Source of the DNA: Gorillibacterium massiliense
GTDB lineage: Bacteria; Bacillota; Bacilli; Paenibacillales; NBRC-103111
NCBI RefSeq assembly: GCF_000455485.1
Contig: NZ_CBQR020000071.1
Location: 20,590 to 84,589, forward strand
Reading direction: 5' to 3'
DNA: 64,000 nt
Translations under genes and position numbers: made by a program
Shown: positions 33,247-43,058 of the stretch, one piece after another
How positions within the stretch are numbered: the stretch's first letter is position 1
How the letters are laid out: the number at the start of each line of letters is the position of its first letter
The notes under the pieces: generated by a model
What the model saw: the letters and a program-made list of their open reading frames with translations, nothing else
Database searches by the model: none
What the model was told of the DNA's origin: nothing

Positions 33247-34098
33247 ATGATAACGCAAACGATTGATGGCATCACGTTCAAAATGAAAACCCCTTATGAC
33301 TTCGGCTTTTTGCGCCGGTATGGAAAAGTGTTCACGGTGTTTGATGATCAAGATTCCGGCAATATTTGCTTTGGTGTCGAAGGCATTGAAGGTATTGAAG
33401 GCGCTGAAGGAGACGGAAAAAAATTGTTTGTCAAATACGCAGGCGCTCCAACGGCGGAATATGAAGGAGAACCGGCAGACGCCATTGCACGGCTTAAATG
33501 GGCTGTAGCGGTTTATCAGGACTTAGCCCATCCTCATCTGATTGCATATCGGTTTTCGGAGGAGGTTGGAGGCGGATTCGCAGCCGTTTTTGATTGGGTG
33601 GATGCCGAGTGTATGGGAAAGCAGTATCCCGTTTCCCGGGCAAAATTCATGGAGCTGCCGCTCGGTACAATGGAGCGCATTTTCGACGACATCCTGGCTT
33701 TCCACCTTCATGTGATCAATCGGGGGTATGTGGCAATCGATTTTTACGATGGCAGTATCCTGTATGATTTCGCCGCGAACCGTACCTATCTATGCGACAT
33801 TGATTTTTACGCGAAACGCCCAGTTACCAATACGATGGGGAGGATGTGGGGATCATCCCGGTTCATGTCGCCGGAGGAGTTCACCCTTGGCGCGCCAATC
33901 GACGAGCTCACCAACGTTTTTCTAATGGGGGCTGTTGCCTTTGCATTATTTGGAGGGGAGATGGATCGCACGTTCACAAAATGGAAGATAAGCACGCCTT
34001 TCTATCAAGTTGCCCTAAAAGCGGTGGAGGAAAGTCGCGCGGGCCGGTACCCGACACTCAAAGAGTTTTCGGAGGCTTGGAGAGCGGCAGTGAAGTGA
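33247..34098 (+). CDS. Atypical serine/threonine protein kinase-like protein
   Basis: ATG 33247 has GGAGG upstream. Kinase elements are KLFVKYAG (the ATP-binding Lys), a VAIDFYDGSILYD loop in place of HRD, YLCDIDFYAKRP in place of DFG, and WGSSRFMSPEE as the APE-type segment. The glycine-rich loop is missing, and a short repeat GIEGIEGAEG lies near residue 45. It could be an active but divergent kinase or a pseudokinase. Confidence 0.7.
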   Translation: MITQTIDGITFKMKTPYDFGFLRRYGKVFTVFDDQDSGNICFGVEGIEGIEGAEGDGKKLFVKYAGAPTAEYEGEPADAIARLKWAVAVYQDLAHPHLIAYRFSEEVGGGFAAVFDWVDAECMGKQYPVSRAKFMELPLGTMERIFDDILAFHLHVINRGYVAIDFYDGSILYDFAANRTYLCDIDFYAKRPVTNTMGRMWGSSRFMSPEEFTLGAPIDELTNVFLMGAVAFALFGGEMDRTFTKWKISTPFYQVALKAVEESRAGRYPTLKEFSEAWRAAVK

Positions 34099-34165
34099 GG
34101 GGGCCCTGACTTTGAAAGATCTATTGAGGAAGTACGGCGTAATATAAGCAGCCTGCAGGCGTGCA

Positions 34166-34215
34166 AAAAAGGGCATCTCTAGCCATTATATGGCTTAGGG
34201 ATAGCCCTTTTTTCA
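34166..34215. terminator. Bidirectional terminator
   Basis: AAAAAAGGGC-ATC / GAT-AGCCCTTTTTT hairpin with an inner AGCCAT / ATGGCT stem between convergent genes. Confidence 0.85.
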
Positions 34216-34231
34216 ATCGACTTCTCAATAC

Positions 34232-35230
34232 TTATAAATACTCGGGGAAAGGTGCGTCTTCCAAAATGCGCTTCCGCCAAGCCTTGTAATGCTCCGGATT
34301 GTTGCGGGATAGCTCTTCCGAGAAGACGATGAAGAGCAGGATTCTTCTATATTGTAGAAACGTATTCACCTGCTCCATCCAAAAGGGTTCCAGGCGATTT
34401 GCGCTTTCGTAGCCTCGAATAAAGGATCGAACTAAACGTTTAACCTGCTCGGGATCAATGGGAGGATGCTCGAATTTACCCTCCGAGGCGTAGGTGAAAA
34501 TGCTGTTCACGGCTGTCGCCAGGTCGCAGGCAAACCAATGAGGGTTGGAAACATCGAAATCTAAAACCGTTACGTTTCCATCGTGGGCGAGCAGGTTCTC
34601 GATATGCAAATCATTGTGAGTAAACCCAAAGCTGTTTCGTTCGACAGGCAGGCTGTCCAGTCGGTTTTTCAGCTTCCGCCAGCTTTCTTTCACCGCTTCG
34701 TCTTTACACCAGACATGAAACCCGTTCCATTCCTGCTCCCATCCGAGAATTTTGCCTTCTGGATCATTCGGCAGCCGACGCCATACCGGATACTCTTTGG
34801 CTGCGGCATGCATGCTGCCCATCGCTTCTCCCCAACGTGCGAATAAAGCTTCGTGTCCCGATCTGGGCGTTTCAAAGATGTGAACGCCTTCCCGCTTGCG
34901 GTACGAGTAGCAAACATACAACCGGTCCGCCTCTTTTTCTTCCGTAAAAAGCTTCCCTTCCACGGACCGTTCGGGATGGACAATCGCGATTCCGCGGTCA
35001 CCGAGAAAACGGACGAATTGGAGACGGGCATCAAGGGCTGTTAACTTGTCTTGAGCCTCACCAGCAGGCATTTCCATCACTTTCAAAATGTGCGGTACTG
35101 CGTCTTTTTCATATTCATACAACACACCGTCCGACCATGGGTGGCCTCCGCTGAAGTAACATAATGCCGATGGATCGGCTTGGTAAGGCAGGGATAACTT
35201 TTTCAATACGGCATCTGGCACTTTCTTCAT
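34232..35230 (-). CDS. Aminoglycoside-phosphotransferase-like kinase
   Basis: 332 residues with the APH fold: VLYEYEKDAVPHILKVMEMP (N-lobe Lys), FGFTHNDLHIENLLAHDGNVTVLDFDVSNPHW as catalytic and metal loops (about residues 200-232). It resembles the YutH/CotS-like and homoserine-kinase-like branch. The substrate is unknown. It is transcribed alone on the minus strand. Confidence 0.82.
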   Translation of the reverse strand: MKKVPDAVLKKLSLPYQADPSALCYFSGGHPWSDGVLYEYEKDAVPHILKVMEMPAGEAQDKLTALDARLQFVRFLGDRGIAIVHPERSVEGKLFTEEKEADRLYVCYSYRKREGVHIFETPRSGHEALFARWGEAMGSMHAAAKEYPVWRRLPNDPEGKILGWEQEWNGFHVWCKDEAVKESWRKLKNRLDSLPVERNSFGFTHNDLHIENLLAHDGNVTVLDFDVSNPHWFACDLATAVNSIFTYASEGKFEHPPIDPEQVKRLVRSFIRGYESANRLEPFWMEQVNTFLQYRRILLFIVFSEELSRNNPEHYKAWRKRILEDAPFPEYL

Positions 35231-35390
35231 CTACTATTCCTCCGAGTCGATTCGTTGGCAGCATCCAACACGGCTATAGTGGAGGAGGCAGCTGTTCGCA
35301 GTATTTATAGCAACAAATGTTCCCCTTTATTATGGCAGACTGGTAGGAAGAAAAGAGGACAAAAATTGCTGCATTTACCGTATTTAGCGG

Positions 35391-36170
35391 TTACGCTTTG
35401 ACGGCAGCCCATACTGTCCATGCATCTTTCTCGATGATCGGTTCTTGGCCGGAATCGAGTTTTTCTTTGATATATTCGATCAATTCCCGCAGCTCAGTAT
35501 CCGTCAATTCATGAAGAATGGAGCGCCCGGATCTGTTCAGCAGCTCGTTTTCCAATTCATCGAAGTCAGTGTAGATGCATCGTGTTTCCCACAGGGTAAA
35601 TGCTTTGGACAGCCGCAAACCGTTTCGCTCCAACGTCTGCGATACTTGATCCGAGTGATGCCTGCGGGCTATCTCAAAATCGATTAACCGCGGGAACTTT
35701 TCCGGAAAATGGCCCCGGATGTTATGCTTGCTCCCAGGCAATAGACAGTCCTCTGGTGTTCGGTCCTGAATGATAAAATCCCCGCCCGGTTTCAAGATTC
35801 GGCAGGCTTCTTTGAAGCAAGCATCCAAGTCATCCAAATGGTGGATGAGTCCTCTTTCCAATACGATATCCGTCATGTTCGCGGGCAATTTTGTCTCATA
35901 AGCGTTTCCCTGCAAAAAGGAAACGTCCTGCATATCTTTGCAGGTTGAGGCTGCCCCTTTTAACATCTCACTGGAAAAATCAACGCCGATGACATGAGCC
36001 GCGCCCATTTCGATCAGTGCCTTTGTGTAAATGCCTCCACCACAGCCGATATCGGCAATCCGCTTATTCCGTACATCGACGGTTTCCCTCATGAAGGATC
36101 TCCACGATTCGTCTGCCGTTCTCGTTGTGTAGGTCATTCGGTTCCGTGCATCGTGAAAGTTGATGGGCAT
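35391..36170 (-). CDS. Class I SAM-dependent methyltransferase
   Basis: The second ATG (36168-36170) is preferred since GGAGG overlaps the first ATG at 36185. SAM motif I is IADIGCGGGIYTKALIEMGA (about residues 38-57). Others are VIGVDFSSEML, GNAYETKLPANMTDIVLERGLIHHLDD and the RILKPGGDFIIQD loop. It is a Methyltransf_11 type protein of about 259 residues acting on an unknown small molecule. Confidence 0.85.
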   Translation of the reverse strand: MPINFHDARNRMTYTTRTADESWRSFMRETVDVRNKRIADIGCGGGIYTKALIEMGAAHVIGVDFSSEMLKGAASTCKDMQDVSFLQGNAYETKLPANMTDIVLERGLIHHLDDLDACFKEACRILKPGGDFIIQDRTPEDCLLPGSKHNIRGHFPEKFPRLIDFEIARRHHSDQVSQTLERNGLRLSKAFTLWETRCIYTDFDELENELLNRSGRSILHELTDTELRELIEYIKEKLDSGQEPIIEKDAWTVWAAVKA

Positions 36171-36306
36171 GGGCAAGACCTCCATTCATTGCCTTGATAT
36201 TGTTTCATTTGATGAAACGAAGTTTCACACAAATATATAGTACAACAATTTCAAAAGTAATGTCAGAGACGATTTCAATCAATTTGTGAAAATTGGAACA
36301 TAATCC

Positions 36307-36359
36307 TTGACATTCAATTAATGGTACATTACTATTACCGATAGACAGTCGGTCGGTAA
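36307..36359 (+). promoter_or_regulatory. Promoter and TetR operator of the export operon
   Basis: TTGACA (36307-36312), 17-base spacer, TACTAT (36330-36335). An inverted repeat TTACCGA (36335-36341) / TCGGTAA (36353-36359) begins at the last base of the -10, an ideal place for TetR autorepression. Confidence 0.75.
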
Positions 36360-36374
36360 AAAAGGAGTGGAGAT

Positions 36375-37022
36375 ATGAGAATCGTTAAAGAAGCGGAAGA
36401 ACGCCGGAACGAGATCCTTGATGCAGCAGATGAGCTTTTTAGCCAAAAAGGCTTTGACGGCACGAGTACCAACGATATTCTCGAAAAAGTCGGAATTGCC
36501 AGAGGGACGCTTTACTATCATTTCAAGTCGAAGGAGGATATTATGGACGCTCTAATTGAGCGTTATAATGTCCGCTTATTAGACGCAGCTCGGGAAATCG
36601 CGGCGGAGAAGAGTGTACCTGTAAATGTACGCATTCTTCGGGCTGTCATGGCGCTTAATATGAGCGGCGGGAGTGGAGAGGAGATTATGGAGCACATCCA
36701 TAAGCCGCAGAACGCACTCATGCATCAGAAAATCCAACGGGCCATCCTGAACGGCGTTGTCCCGATCCTGGCGGATCTCATCCGCGAGGGCATTGAACAA
36801 GGGTTGTTTAAAACGCCATTCCCCTACGAGTGCATGGAAATGGTAGTGGCTTATGCGAATGCCGTTTTTGACGGCGATATGGTCGAGTTGACGGATGAGG
36901 AACGGTTAACACGTATACAGGCGTTTGTTTTCAACGTGGAACGGCTGCTCGGCGCCGAAAGCGGCAGTCTTATGTTCGTGATGCAAATGTTCACTGGCGG
37001 AGAGGGTGACGGCCATGAATAG
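36375..37022 (+). CDS. TetR family transcriptional regulator
   Basis: The ATG has AAAGGAG upstream. The HTH is GFDGTSTNDILEKVGIARGTLYYHFKSKEDIMDAL (residues 24-58). The C-terminal ligand domain is of the TetR_C type. Its gene is first in an operon with an MFS exporter and an ABC exporter; its end overlaps the MFS start. It probably represses the operon until an exported drug binds. Confidence 0.9.
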   Translation: MRIVKEAEERRNEILDAADELFSQKGFDGTSTNDILEKVGIARGTLYYHFKSKEDIMDALIERYNVRLLDAAREIAAEKSVPVNVRILRAVMALNMSGGSGEEIMEHIHKPQNALMHQKIQRAILNGVVPILADLIREGIEQGLFKTPFPYECMEMVVAYANAVFDGDMVELTDEERLTRIQAFVFNVERLLGAESGSLMFVMQMFTGGEGDGHE

Positions 37023-38325
37023 TGCGGGCAAATCCTTCAACAGATTTCTTCTCCTCTGGTCGGGAGAGTTTGTGTCCGCGATCGGAAGCGGGCTTACTGC
37101 CTTCGGGCTGGGCGTTTATGTTTATCAGCAGACAGGAAAAGCCTCGGCCATGGCGCTTGTCACCTTGTTGGCGTTTATGCCGTCACTGCTTTTGAGCGCG
37201 GTGGCGGGAGTGCTTGCGGACCGTTATGACCGCAGGCTGCTCATGGTTCTGGGAGACAGCCTTTCCGTGGTAGGCCTCGTATATATTCTGATCTGCCTGC
37301 TTCAAGGCGAAGCGCACCTCTGGCAAATCTGCGTGGGCGTGACCGTCAGCTCGATCTTTTCTTCGCTGCTTGATCCCGCCTACAGAGCAACGATTACGGA
37401 TTTGCTAACCGAAGAGCAATATACGAAGGCAAGCGGCCTTGTTCAGGTGGCAGGGTCGTCTAAATATTTAATTTCACCTATCATTGCGGGATTTTTGCTC
37501 AGAGTTGCGGATATAAAACTGCTCTTGATCATCGATATTTGCACCTTTTTAGTCACCGTTGTTTCTATTCTTGCTGTTCGCAATGGTCTTGTTTCCAAGA
37601 AATTCGAGCAGACCAAATCGTTCATCCATGAATTCAAAGATGGCTGGGGAGCCGTTTCCGGGAACAAGGGCGTGCTTGTTCTTGTAATCATGACATCGGT
37701 GGTGACTTTCTTTCTAGGTTTTATCGAAATGCTCTCCACGCCGATGGTCCTTGCGTTTTCGGATAGCGCTGCGCTAGGAACGGCTGTAACCATTGCTGCC
37801 TCCGGGATGCTGGTGACAAGCGTGCTGATCGGTATGTTTTCGATAAAACGGGGCTATACGAAAATGCTTTGGATTTCGCTGTTTTTTGCCGGAATCTTTA
37901 TGATGGTGTTCGGACTGCGAGAAAATATGGTACTGATCTGCGTTTCCGGATTTCTGTTTTTTGCGATGCTCCCTTTTGCAAACACAAGTATTGATTTCCT
38001 ACTTCGCACGAATATTGAAAACTCCGTTCAAGGCAGAGCGTGGGGACTTATCGGTGTCATTTCCCAGCTTGGATTTGTTGTCGCTTATGCGGTATCGGGT
38101 GTGCTTGCGGATTATGTGTTCAAACCAATGCTATTGAAAGGCGGAGTGCTTGCGGACAGTGTGGGCAGGGTCACCGGTACAGGCAACGGCAGAGGAACGG
38201 GATTGCTCATCATTATTGCAGGAATCCTGTTGTGCGTGACAGCGGTCGTTCTGTCCGCCGTGAAATCGGTCAATCGGCTAGAAGATAGAGGTGAAGGATA
38301 TGTTCTACAGAATAATCCGCTCTGA
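37015..38325 (+). CDS. MFS drug exporter (DHA3 type)
   Basis: ATG 37015 overlaps the tetR stop by 8 bases. About 12 membrane segments are seen. The N-terminal LLWSGEFVSAIGSGLTAFGLGVYVYQQTG and GVLADRYDRRLLMVLGD (motif A) are typical of macrolide-efflux-type DHA3 exporters. It should use the proton gradient to expel a hydrophobic compound. Confidence 0.88.
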   Translation: MNSAGKSFNRFLLLWSGEFVSAIGSGLTAFGLGVYVYQQTGKASAMALVTLLAFMPSLLLSAVAGVLADRYDRRLLMVLGDSLSVVGLVYILICLLQGEAHLWQICVGVTVSSIFSSLLDPAYRATITDLLTEEQYTKASGLVQVAGSSKYLISPIIAGFLLRVADIKLLLIIDICTFLVTVVSILAVRNGLVSKKFEQTKSFIHEFKDGWGAVSGNKGVLVLVIMTSVVTFFLGFIEMLSTPMVLAFSDSAALGTAVTIAASGMLVTSVLIGMFSIKRGYTKMLWISLFFAGIFMMVFGLRENMVLICVSGFLFFAMLPFANTSIDFLLRTNIENSVQGRAWGLIGVISQLGFVVAYAVSGVLADYVFKPMLLKGGVLADSVGRVTGTGNGRGTGLLIIIAGILLCVTAVVLSAVKSVNRLEDRGEGYVLQNNPL

Positions 38326-40618
38326 TTTTTTAAAGAGCAAGGCGATATCGCTGGCAACCATGATTTTTGTCGCTGCAGCAGCAATGCTTGTTTCTCTCGC
38401 GGCTGTGCTTGTGATCCATTTGTTCGGTGCGATCGATACGTTGATGACTGAGGCCAAAACTCCGCATTTTATGCAGATGCATTCAGGCACAATCGATAGG
38501 GCACGGCTTGAGACTTTCGCGAAAATGAACAGCAACGTCGAGGACTATCAGGTGCAAGATTTTCTCAATGTCGAGGGTGCGCGAATTGTAATTGGCGGGA
38601 ACTCCCTTGCGGACAATCTTCAGGACAACGGATTCAGTACCCAGAGCAAAACCTTCGATTATCTCCTTGATCTTGACGGTAACGTGATCCACCCATCCGA
38701 TGGAGAGGTTTATGTTCCGATCCCTTATATGAAGGACGGCATCGCTAAGGTCGGTGACGAGGCGGTGATAGCCGGAAAGAAATTTACCGTTGCGGGATTT
38801 CTCCGGGATTCGCAGATGAATTCGCTGCTCGCTTCATCAAAAAGATTTCTTGTAAGCGAACATGACTATAAGGAACTCAAGGACTTCGGAAGTCTTGAAT
38901 ATCTGATAGAGTTCAGATTAAAGAATCTTTCTGAACTTGGCGCATTTACGAATGCTTACACTTCTGCAGGCCTTGAAGCAAACGGGCCGACGATTACCTA
39001 TCCGCTTTTTAGAACGCTTAACGCCATTTCCGACGGTCTTATGATTGCGGTCATCCTTCTGATAAGCGTGCTTGTCGTGGCCATCGCGTTTATGTGCATT
39101 CGCTTCACGCTTCTGGCGAAAATCGAGGACGACTACCGCGAAATAGGCGTAATGAAAGCCATTGGTCTGCGGGTTTCGGACATAAAGAAAATCTACCTGG
39201 CCAAATATGCAGCGATTGCGGCTGTCGGCAGTATTCTCGGATTTGGGCTTTCATTTGCGTTCAGAGGTGCTCTACTTGAAAACATACGGCTTTACATGGG
39301 GGAAAGCGGCAAATCGGCGACTGCCCTGCTTTTCGGGATCGTGGGCGAAGTGGTGGTGTTTCTTGCCATCATCGCCTATGTGAACGTCGTGCTGAGGCGC
39401 TTTCGGAAAATATCCGCAGCGGAGGCAATTCGGTTTGGTATATCTCAGGAAAAATCCGCCGGTGCAAAGGGTTTCCGCTTAAGCAAAACCCGTTTGCTTC
39501 ATCCGAATCTTTTTCTCGGGATCAAGGATGTCCTCTCTAGGAAAAGGCTTTACGCCACCATGCTTGCTGTGCTTGTGATTTCCGCGTTTATCATGATTGT
39601 TCCGCAGAATCTGTACAACACGATTTCCTCCAAAGATTTCGTTACCTATATGGGGATTGGAAAAAGCGACATGCGCATCGACATCCAGCAGGGCGATCAT
39701 ATTTCCGAAAAAGCGGCGGATATTGCGAAAGCAATGGAGAGCGACAGATCGATATCCAAATATGTCGTGCTTACGACTAAAACATTCAATGTCAAAAAGG
39801 AAGACGGCTCGGAGGAACGCATCAAGATTGAGCTGGGCGACCACTCGGTGTTCCCCGTCAACTATTCCAAAGGCAAGGCGCCCGTTGCAGAAAACGAATT
39901 GGCACTATCGACCATGAATGCCGATGAGCTGGGCAAAAAGGTCGGAGACACCATTACGCTGGTGATTGAGGGGAAGGAGAAAAAACTCACGGTAAGCGGC
40001 ATTTATTCCGACATCACCAACGGCGGCAAAACCGCAAAAGCGGTTTTCTCCAATCAAACCGCCGACGTCATGTGGAGCATTATCTGTGCGAAGCTTTCGG
40101 ATCATTCTCTTGTCGACAGCAAGGTTGCGGAATATGCGAATACATTTGATTTTGCCAAAGTATCGGACATTGATGAATATATTACCCAGACCTTTGGTTC
40201 GACGATGAGCTCTGTTGGCAAAGCCGCCAAGGCTGCCATTGCGGTTGCGCTGATCATTACGGTACTGGTGACATTGATGTTCATGAAAATGCTTGTCGAG
40301 AAGGACAGATATTCGACTGCCGTGATGAAAGCCTTCGGTTTTACCAACTCGGATATGCAGGCCCAGTATGTTTCCCGTTCCGTATTTGTTTTGATCATCG
40401 GAATTGTGGTGGGCACGCTCATGGCAAATACTCTCGGGCAGTTTCTAGCAGGTATGGTAATCTCATCGTTTGGAGCGTCGTCGTTTCAGTTTGTGGTCAA
40501 TCCGCTTACGGCCTATCTGTTTTGTCCGCTGCTAATGATAGGCTCGGTCCTTATCGCAACCATAATCGGCACAACCGGCACGGGGAAGATCAAAATTTCC
40601 GAACATATAAAGGAGTAG
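38300..40618 (+). CDS. ABC exporter permease (FtsX/MacB type)
   Basis: ATG 38300 has AGAGGTGA upstream and overlaps the MFS gene. Two FtsX domains are seen: membrane segments near residues 15-40, 245-275, 300-325, 345-370 and again 415-440, 640-670, 695-720, 745-770. Large extracytoplasmic loops lie between. It pairs with the ATPase gene that follows 3 bases after its stop. Confidence 0.88.
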   Translation: MFYRIIRSDFLKSKAISLATMIFVAAAAMLVSLAAVLVIHLFGAIDTLMTEAKTPHFMQMHSGTIDRARLETFAKMNSNVEDYQVQDFLNVEGARIVIGGNSLADNLQDNGFSTQSKTFDYLLDLDGNVIHPSDGEVYVPIPYMKDGIAKVGDEAVIAGKKFTVAGFLRDSQMNSLLASSKRFLVSEHDYKELKDFGSLEYLIEFRLKNLSELGAFTNAYTSAGLEANGPTITYPLFRTLNAISDGLMIAVILLISVLVVAIAFMCIRFTLLAKIEDDYREIGVMKAIGLRVSDIKKIYLAKYAAIAAVGSILGFGLSFAFRGALLENIRLYMGESGKSATALLFGIVGEVVVFLAIIAYVNVVLRRFRKISAAEAIRFGISQEKSAGAKGFRLSKTRLLHPNLFLGIKDVLSRKRLYATMLAVLVISAFIMIVPQNLYNTISSKDFVTYMGIGKSDMRIDIQQGDHISEKAADIAKAMESDRSISKYVVLTTKTFNVKKEDGSEERIKIELGDHSVFPVNYSKGKAPVAENELALSTMNADELGKKVGDTITLVIEGKEKKLTVSGIYSDITNGGKTAKAVFSNQTADVMWSIICAKLSDHSLVDSKVAEYANTFDFAKVSDIDEYITQTFGSTMSSVGKAAKAAIAVALIITVLVTLMFMKMLVEKDRYSTAVMKAFGFTNSDMQAQYVSRSVFVLIIGIVVGTLMANTLGQFLAGMVISSFGASSFQFVVNPLTAYLFCPLLMIGSVLIATIIGTTGTGKIKISEHIKE

Positions 40619-40621
40619 CCT

Positions 40622-41380
40622 ATGAAAAAGATAATCGTTGGTGAAAATATCGTAAAATCCTTCGGCAAGGGCAACGAAAAAAGCAAGGTTCTCGACGGAG
40701 TGTCCGTTGAAATAAACGAGGGCGAATTCGTTGCGGTTATGGGGCCATCAGGCTCGGGAAAATCGACGCTGATGTTTGCGCTAAGCGGTACGGACGGCGT
40801 TGACGGCGGCAAGGTCGCTTTTGACGGAAAAGATTTATCGGTCCTTAAGGATAAAGAGCTTTCGGATATCCGTAGAACGAAAATGGGGTTTGTTTTTCAG
40901 CAACCGACGTTGTTGAAAAACCTGAATCTTCTCGACAACATCATCCTACCCTCGATGCGCGACAATCGGAAAAACGCCGCGAATGTGACAGAAAAAGCAA
41001 AGTCGCTCATGCAAAAGACGGGCATTGCCGGGCTGGAAACCCGCGATATCACTCAGGTTTCGGGAGGACAGCTTCAGCGTGCGGGAATTTGCCGGGCTCT
41101 TATGAGCGATCCGGAGATTATTTTCGGCGACGAGCCGACAGGTGCGCTTAATTCAAAATCGGCGGAGGAGATTATGGACCTCTTTTCTGCTATCAATGCA
41201 GACGGTACAGCGATTATGCTCGTCACTCACGATGCCAAGGTTGCGGCACGGGCGGAGCGGGTTCTGTTTATGCGCGACGGGCAAATCGTCAGTGAGATGG
41301 GGCTGTCCAAAGTCAGCGGTAGCGATATGGAAGGCAGGATAAAGAAAGTCGCAGAGAAAATGCAGGAAATCGGAATTTAG
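40622..41380 (+). CDS. ABC exporter ATP-binding protein (LolD/MacB-like)
   Basis: Walker A GPSGSGKST (residues 41-49), Q-loop FVFQQPT, signature VSGGQLQRAGICRAL (about 141) and Walker B IIFGDEPTG are all intact. It powers the FtsX-type permease encoded just upstream. Together with TetR and MFS genes it forms a drug or peptide export operon. Confidence 0.92.
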   Translation: MKKIIVGENIVKSFGKGNEKSKVLDGVSVEINEGEFVAVMGPSGSGKSTLMFALSGTDGVDGGKVAFDGKDLSVLKDKELSDIRRTKMGFVFQQPTLLKNLNLLDNIILPSMRDNRKNAANVTEKAKSLMQKTGIAGLETRDITQVSGGQLQRAGICRALMSDPEIIFGDEPTGALNSKSAEEIMDLFSAINADGTAIMLVTHDAKVAARAERVLFMRDGQIVSEMGLSKVSGSDMEGRIKKVAEKMQEIGI

Positions 41381-41419
41381 CCAGTTAAAAAATTCCTTGC
41401 GCCCCGTGCGAGAAAAATG

Positions 41420-41452
41420 CATAAATAAGGATATTTAATCCTGTTATTTATG
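41420..41452 (+). promoter_or_regulatory. Long inverted repeat upstream of the cysteine desulfidase-like gene
   Basis: CATAAATAA-GGAT / ATCC-TG-TTATTTATG forms a 13-bp hairpin with a two-base bulge. No T run follows, so an operator or mRNA hairpin is more likely than a terminator. Confidence 0.4.
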
Positions 41453-41479
41453 ACCGTATTGTTGCGAGGTGCATCTGTC

Positions 41480-42766
41480 ATGGACAAAACCGGCGATCTC
41501 TACCAATCTTATTTATCCATTCTGCATGATGAACTCGTTCCAGCCATGGGCTGCACAGAGCCGATCTCCATTGCCTATGGTGCGGCCAAGGCGAGAGAAG
41601 TGCTCGGCGAGCTTCCCATTCAAAGCAATATCGAAGTCAGTGGGAACATCATCAAGAACGTCAAAAGTGTCACCGTTCCCAATACCAACGGGCTCAAAGG
41701 CATCGAAGCTTCCCTTGCGGCAGGGGTTGTGGCGGGAAAGGCGGCGGCGAAGCTTGAAGTGCTTTCGCAGGTGACCGCAGCTGAGAAAACAGCCATTGCG
41801 GACTATTTAAGCAGTTATCCTATTGAGGTAACGCTAGCGGGGAATGAGAAGATTTTTTATATAAGCATCCTCTTGCATGGGTGTCATTCGAAGGTGCGTC
41901 TTGTGATCGAGGACTACCATACGAACATTACGCTCATCGAAAAAGACGGTGAAGTGGTTTACCAATCCCAGTCAAACGGCAACAACCCGTATGATCGAAA
42001 CGACCGTACGCTGTTGAATGTGCAGGATATAGTAGAGTTTTCCAGTATAGTTGATATTTCCGCGGTCGAGGGTATCATTCTGTGGCAAATTGCCCTCAAT
42101 ACGACGATCTCTCAAGAAGGCCTCACGGGGGATTGGGGAGCAAGCATCGGCAAAGTGTTGCTGAAGGAGTATGGCGGCCATATTACGAACCTCGCCAAAG
42201 CCGCGGCGGCGGCAGGCTCGGATGCCAGAATGAACGGGTGTGAGCTGCCGGTGGTCATTGTATCGGGCAGCGGGAATCAAGGAATGACGGCCTCTTTGCC
42301 TGTCATCGAGTACGCCAAGGAGCTGCGATCCAGCGATGAGGAGCTGATTCGGGCACTAGTCGTCTCCAACTTGGTGACCATTCATCAAAAAACGGGGATT
42401 GGCCGGCTATCGGCTTTTTGCGGAGTAGTGAGTGCCGGGTGCGGGGCTGGAGCGGGAATTGCTTTCTTGCACGGCGGAGATTACGAGTCCATAGCCCACA
42501 CGATCGTCAACTCCCTTGCCATGATCTCCGGGATGGTCTGCGATGGGGCGAAATCCTCCTGTGCGGCCAAGATAGCGGAGGCCGTGGATGCCGGAATATT
42601 GGGCTTCAAAATGTCCAAAAACGGCAAGCAGTTTGTAGATGGCGACGGTCTGGTTTCGAAAGACGTGGACAATACGATCAGCAACATCGGTCGAATGGCC
42701 AGCGTTGGGATGAAAGAGACGGACAAAGAGATTTTGAAAATAATGGTTGGAGGGCTGTCGAGTTAA
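41480..42766 (+). CDS. UPF0597/YhaM-type L-cysteine desulfidase-like protein
   Basis: ATG 41480 has GAGGTG upstream. The serine dehydratase alpha-chain-like fold has conserved cysteines for an Fe-S cluster in VPAMGCTEPISIAYGAA (about residue 22), SAGCGAGAGIAFLHGG (about 325) and GMVCDGAKSSCAAKI (about 352). YhaM/CyuA-type enzymes split cysteine to pyruvate, ammonia and sulfide. No transporter gene lies beside it. Confidence 0.87.
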   Translation: MDKTGDLYQSYLSILHDELVPAMGCTEPISIAYGAAKAREVLGELPIQSNIEVSGNIIKNVKSVTVPNTNGLKGIEASLAAGVVAGKAAAKLEVLSQVTAAEKTAIADYLSSYPIEVTLAGNEKIFYISILLHGCHSKVRLVIEDYHTNITLIEKDGEVVYQSQSNGNNPYDRNDRTLLNVQDIVEFSSIVDISAVEGIILWQIALNTTISQEGLTGDWGASIGKVLLKEYGGHITNLAKAAAAAGSDARMNGCELPVVIVSGSGNQGMTASLPVIEYAKELRSSDEELIRALVVSNLVTIHQKTGIGRLSAFCGVVSAGCGAGAGIAFLHGGDYESIAHTIVNSLAMISGMVCDGAKSSCAAKIAEAVDAGILGFKMSKNGKQFVDGDGLVSKDVDNTISNIGRMASVGMKETDKEILKIMVGGLSS

Positions 42767-42789
42767 TCGGCAGAGTTCCGTAAGGATAT

Positions 42790-42850
42790 CACCTTCCCCG
42801 TACTAAGCTGGTTGAGTAGAGCCAGCTATGAACGGGGGAGGCGCTTTTGT
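42790..42850 (+). terminator. Intrinsic terminator with extended stem
   Basis: CCTTCCCCGT...AGCTGG / CCAGCT...ACGGGGGAGG hairpin followed by GCGCTTTTG. A second, weaker one is at 42913. Confidence 0.6.
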
Positions 42851-42912
42851 TTGTTTTTTTCTCTCTGTTAAAGCACTAGCACAGCCGACTTTTTGATGAA
42901 AAGTAGATGTCA

Positions 42913-42957
42913 CCGAGGAGTGAGAAGCTAAACGGCTTCCTGCTCCTTTTTGTTTTT
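42913..42957 (+). terminator. Second intrinsic terminator
   Basis: AGGAG-GAAGC / GGCTTC-GCTCCT hairpin with TTTTTGTTTTTG. Confidence 0.55.
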
Positions 42958-42970
42958 GCGGAGTAGCTAA

Positions 42971-42999
42971 TTGACACATCTATATCAAAATGATATACC
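42971..42999 (+). promoter_or_regulatory. PadR promoter and palindromic operator
   Basis: TTGACA (42971-42976), 17-base spacer, TATACC (42994-42999). A perfect palindrome ATATCA-AAA-TGATAT (42982-42996) overlaps spacer and -10, as expected for a PadR operator. Confidence 0.7.
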
Positions 43000-43058
43000 T
43001 GATTCAGGTGGATGATTTATCCATATTGTGCCTGGCTGGGAGCAGAAGGAGGATACCG

